From Apostichopus japonicus (lineage: Eukaryota > Echinodermata > Holothuroidea > Aspidochirotida > Stichopodidae): DNA of 64,000 nucleotides. Location: the NCBI RefSeq assembly GCF_037975245.1, contig NC_092570.1, positions 12,811,001-12,875,000 on the forward strand. The letters run 5' to 3'. Of this stretch, positions 62,387-64,000 are shown piece after piece (the stretch's first letter is position 1; each line of letters begins with the position of its first letter). The translations under genes and the position numbers were made by a program. The notes under the pieces are model-generated. The model did not search any database, was not told the origin of the DNA, and saw only the letters and a list, made by a program, of their open reading frames with translations.

Positions 62387-62741
62387 TTAAAGGCATTGAA
62401 GACTCGCCCCAAACCGCGTGCGGCCATCTGAAAAAGTTAACTTTCTGTTGCTTGCAAGTGACGTTTGCTACAAAATGCAGACAGTAATGAAACGTGATAC
62501 CTTATCTTTAGCTGGACCTGAGATGTCCATCGCTGTATTGATGGTATACTGTGTTGTGGGTATTGACCAGAGCTGTATGTACTGAATGTACACTAGTGTC
62601 TAATTACCGATGGTAGCAAGCTGTGTGTGTATTTTCTTGGATGGATATTGGTGTCTAACACTTCTGTTACACCTCATTCGAAACTTGGTCAGATTACAGG
62701 CATTAGATGTTTCTTTTTGCGCGAATCTTCACACCCTTTAA
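62387..62741 (+). mobile_element. TTAA-flanked MITE, copy 2, in LHFPL intron 3
   Basis: Reverse-orientation relative of 35103-35430: starts TTAAAGGCATTGAAGACTCG, ends with inverted TTAAAGGGTGTGAAGATTCG, with TTAA at both sides. Slightly longer than copy 1 (355 against 328 bp). Confidence 0.87.
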
Positions 62742-64000
62742 CCATATATACTATGGCCTCCACTGGAACTTGGCTATAGTATGCAAATACTGTGCAGTTA
62801 TTTTCAGTGCACTTGTGGGCAAAGGAAAGATCAGTGGGTAGATGATTGGATGTCACCAAAGTTTAGAAATCCGATCCACCCCGTGATCTGAGAATGCTAG
62901 CCTCTTAAGAAGACACAGACCATGCTTGTATAAGCCTATTCTTATAATCATGCAGCCCCAGTGGCCCCATTTTACAGCAAAATTTAGATTACTCTTGAAG
63001 ATGTCAATCATCTGTCTAAACAGAGTGGTTTCCTTCCCTGCCTCGATCCCCTTCTTAAAAGCAGCGATTAACTTGTGTTTTGACTACAAGGCTGCTGTGG
63101 CTTAGGAGGCTTGAAATTTCATCTAAAAATCAATTGAATTTGGCATGCATTTCACCTCCCTAGAGAAGAGCGATGCTTGTTATTGCTGGGTTGCTTGGTA
63201 GAAAGTGGCTTAAGCAGTGATTTTGTACAAGAGAAAACCATGTAAGTTTTTGGGGGAGTCCTTCCATGAAACGAAGCAGGAAAAAAAATAATAAAATAAG
63301 GAAAATGATTAAAGTCGCAGTACTTGTTTGTCAAATTTAAACTTTGACCTTTTCAGCTTACTGCACTAAAACTCAGTAAAAAATGACACCTTTGTATGCA
63401 ATTTTTATCAAATCTCTCTGTTTTGTTTACCGTTTGGCCAAGGCCTATTTCCACTTTCATGGCTAGCCTGTCTTAGGTCCTTTTCTTGAAAGGTATTTTT
63501 CTCTCGGTCTTACCGATGTAGCTTGCCAAATTGTGTTATTTCCTTCCATTGCAATGAATGAGCAGTGTTTTCTCACATTTCCTCCATGGAATTGTAAAAA
63601 GTGGACGATACGAATAGGACTGCGTTAAAATCTTGACCGGGCCGCATGTGTAGACTATTTATGAACAGCTGATCGATGAATATACAATATGTTGACATGG
63701 GCCGTCGCAGTGATTTTACAGTAAATCGTTCGTGCCATAAGGGCAACAGAAAAAAAAATTTCTTACTTTCGATTGCGACAGCTTTCTCCATTAGACCTTC
63801 CTGGTCAGAGTGCATTTAGAATAAGAAACATTGAATCTGCTTCGGAAGTTTTTTTCTGAAATTCATCAGCAAACACGTATTAAGACTTTAAAACATATTA
63901 GAAATGATCCTTTAAACATTCAAGAGTCATCACCTGAAATGACCCAGAGTCTATCCCACAGACCATTACAGTAGGTCAGTTTGTGATATTATGCAATACA
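62742..64000 (+). other. Probable intron of the LHFPL-like gene
   Basis: No exon continuing the LHFPL frame (expected to encode a C.LGWAYY-like block and TM4) could be found before the window end. Confidence 0.5.

Overview
This is an animal nuclear genome window, AT-rich, intron-containing and dense in repeats. I infer a marine deuterostome invertebrate, probably an echinoderm. The basis is an echinoderm-like cyclin B3 layout, a long modular foldback element of the kind described in sea urchins (TU elements), many short TIR elements, and frequent TAGGCCTA-type words. No species can be named from the sequence alone. There is no CRISPR array, operon or bacterial gene, and no free-standing tRNA or rRNA gene was recognised; the tRNA-like signals are heads of SINEs.

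Layout: 1-26.8 kb is a transposon and satellite region with no convincing host gene. It holds two copies of one tRNA-derived SINE, two inverted copies of a hAT-like element with intact 8-bp target duplications, a 24-bp minisatellite, a 6.7-kb foldback element (13801-20540) carrying a dead LINE, further hAT-like MITEs and a 0.95-kb satellite with an 18-bp unit and a 300-bp higher-order repeat. 26.85-36.7 kb (minus strand) is a complete cyclin B3 gene. I resolved ten coding exons with consistent splice sites and phases, giving 479 residues with a destruction box, a KEN box and two cyclin folds. Its introns carry two MITEs, a SINE, a probable Penelope-like relic and minisatellites. 36.9-38.5 kb holds two LINE relics, and a possible cell-cycle promoter (CCAAT, CHR-like and CRE-like sites) lies near 39.45 kb.

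40.9-64 kb holds a single-exon KCTD6/KCTD21-like BTB gene (minus, 45677-46384), a LINE fragment split by a MITE with a perfect 9-bp duplication, a probable three-exon 3' end of an unidentified minus-strand gene (53676-55167), and the first three coding exons of an LHFPL6/LHFP-like tetraspan gene (plus, 58224-62288), which runs out of the window. The three recognisable host genes act in separate processes (mitotic CDK control, CUL3 adaptor, tetraspan membrane protein), and nothing suggests that they work together.

The most distinctive content is structural: the foldback element, at least five families of small TIR elements caught with target duplications, and the higher-order satellite.
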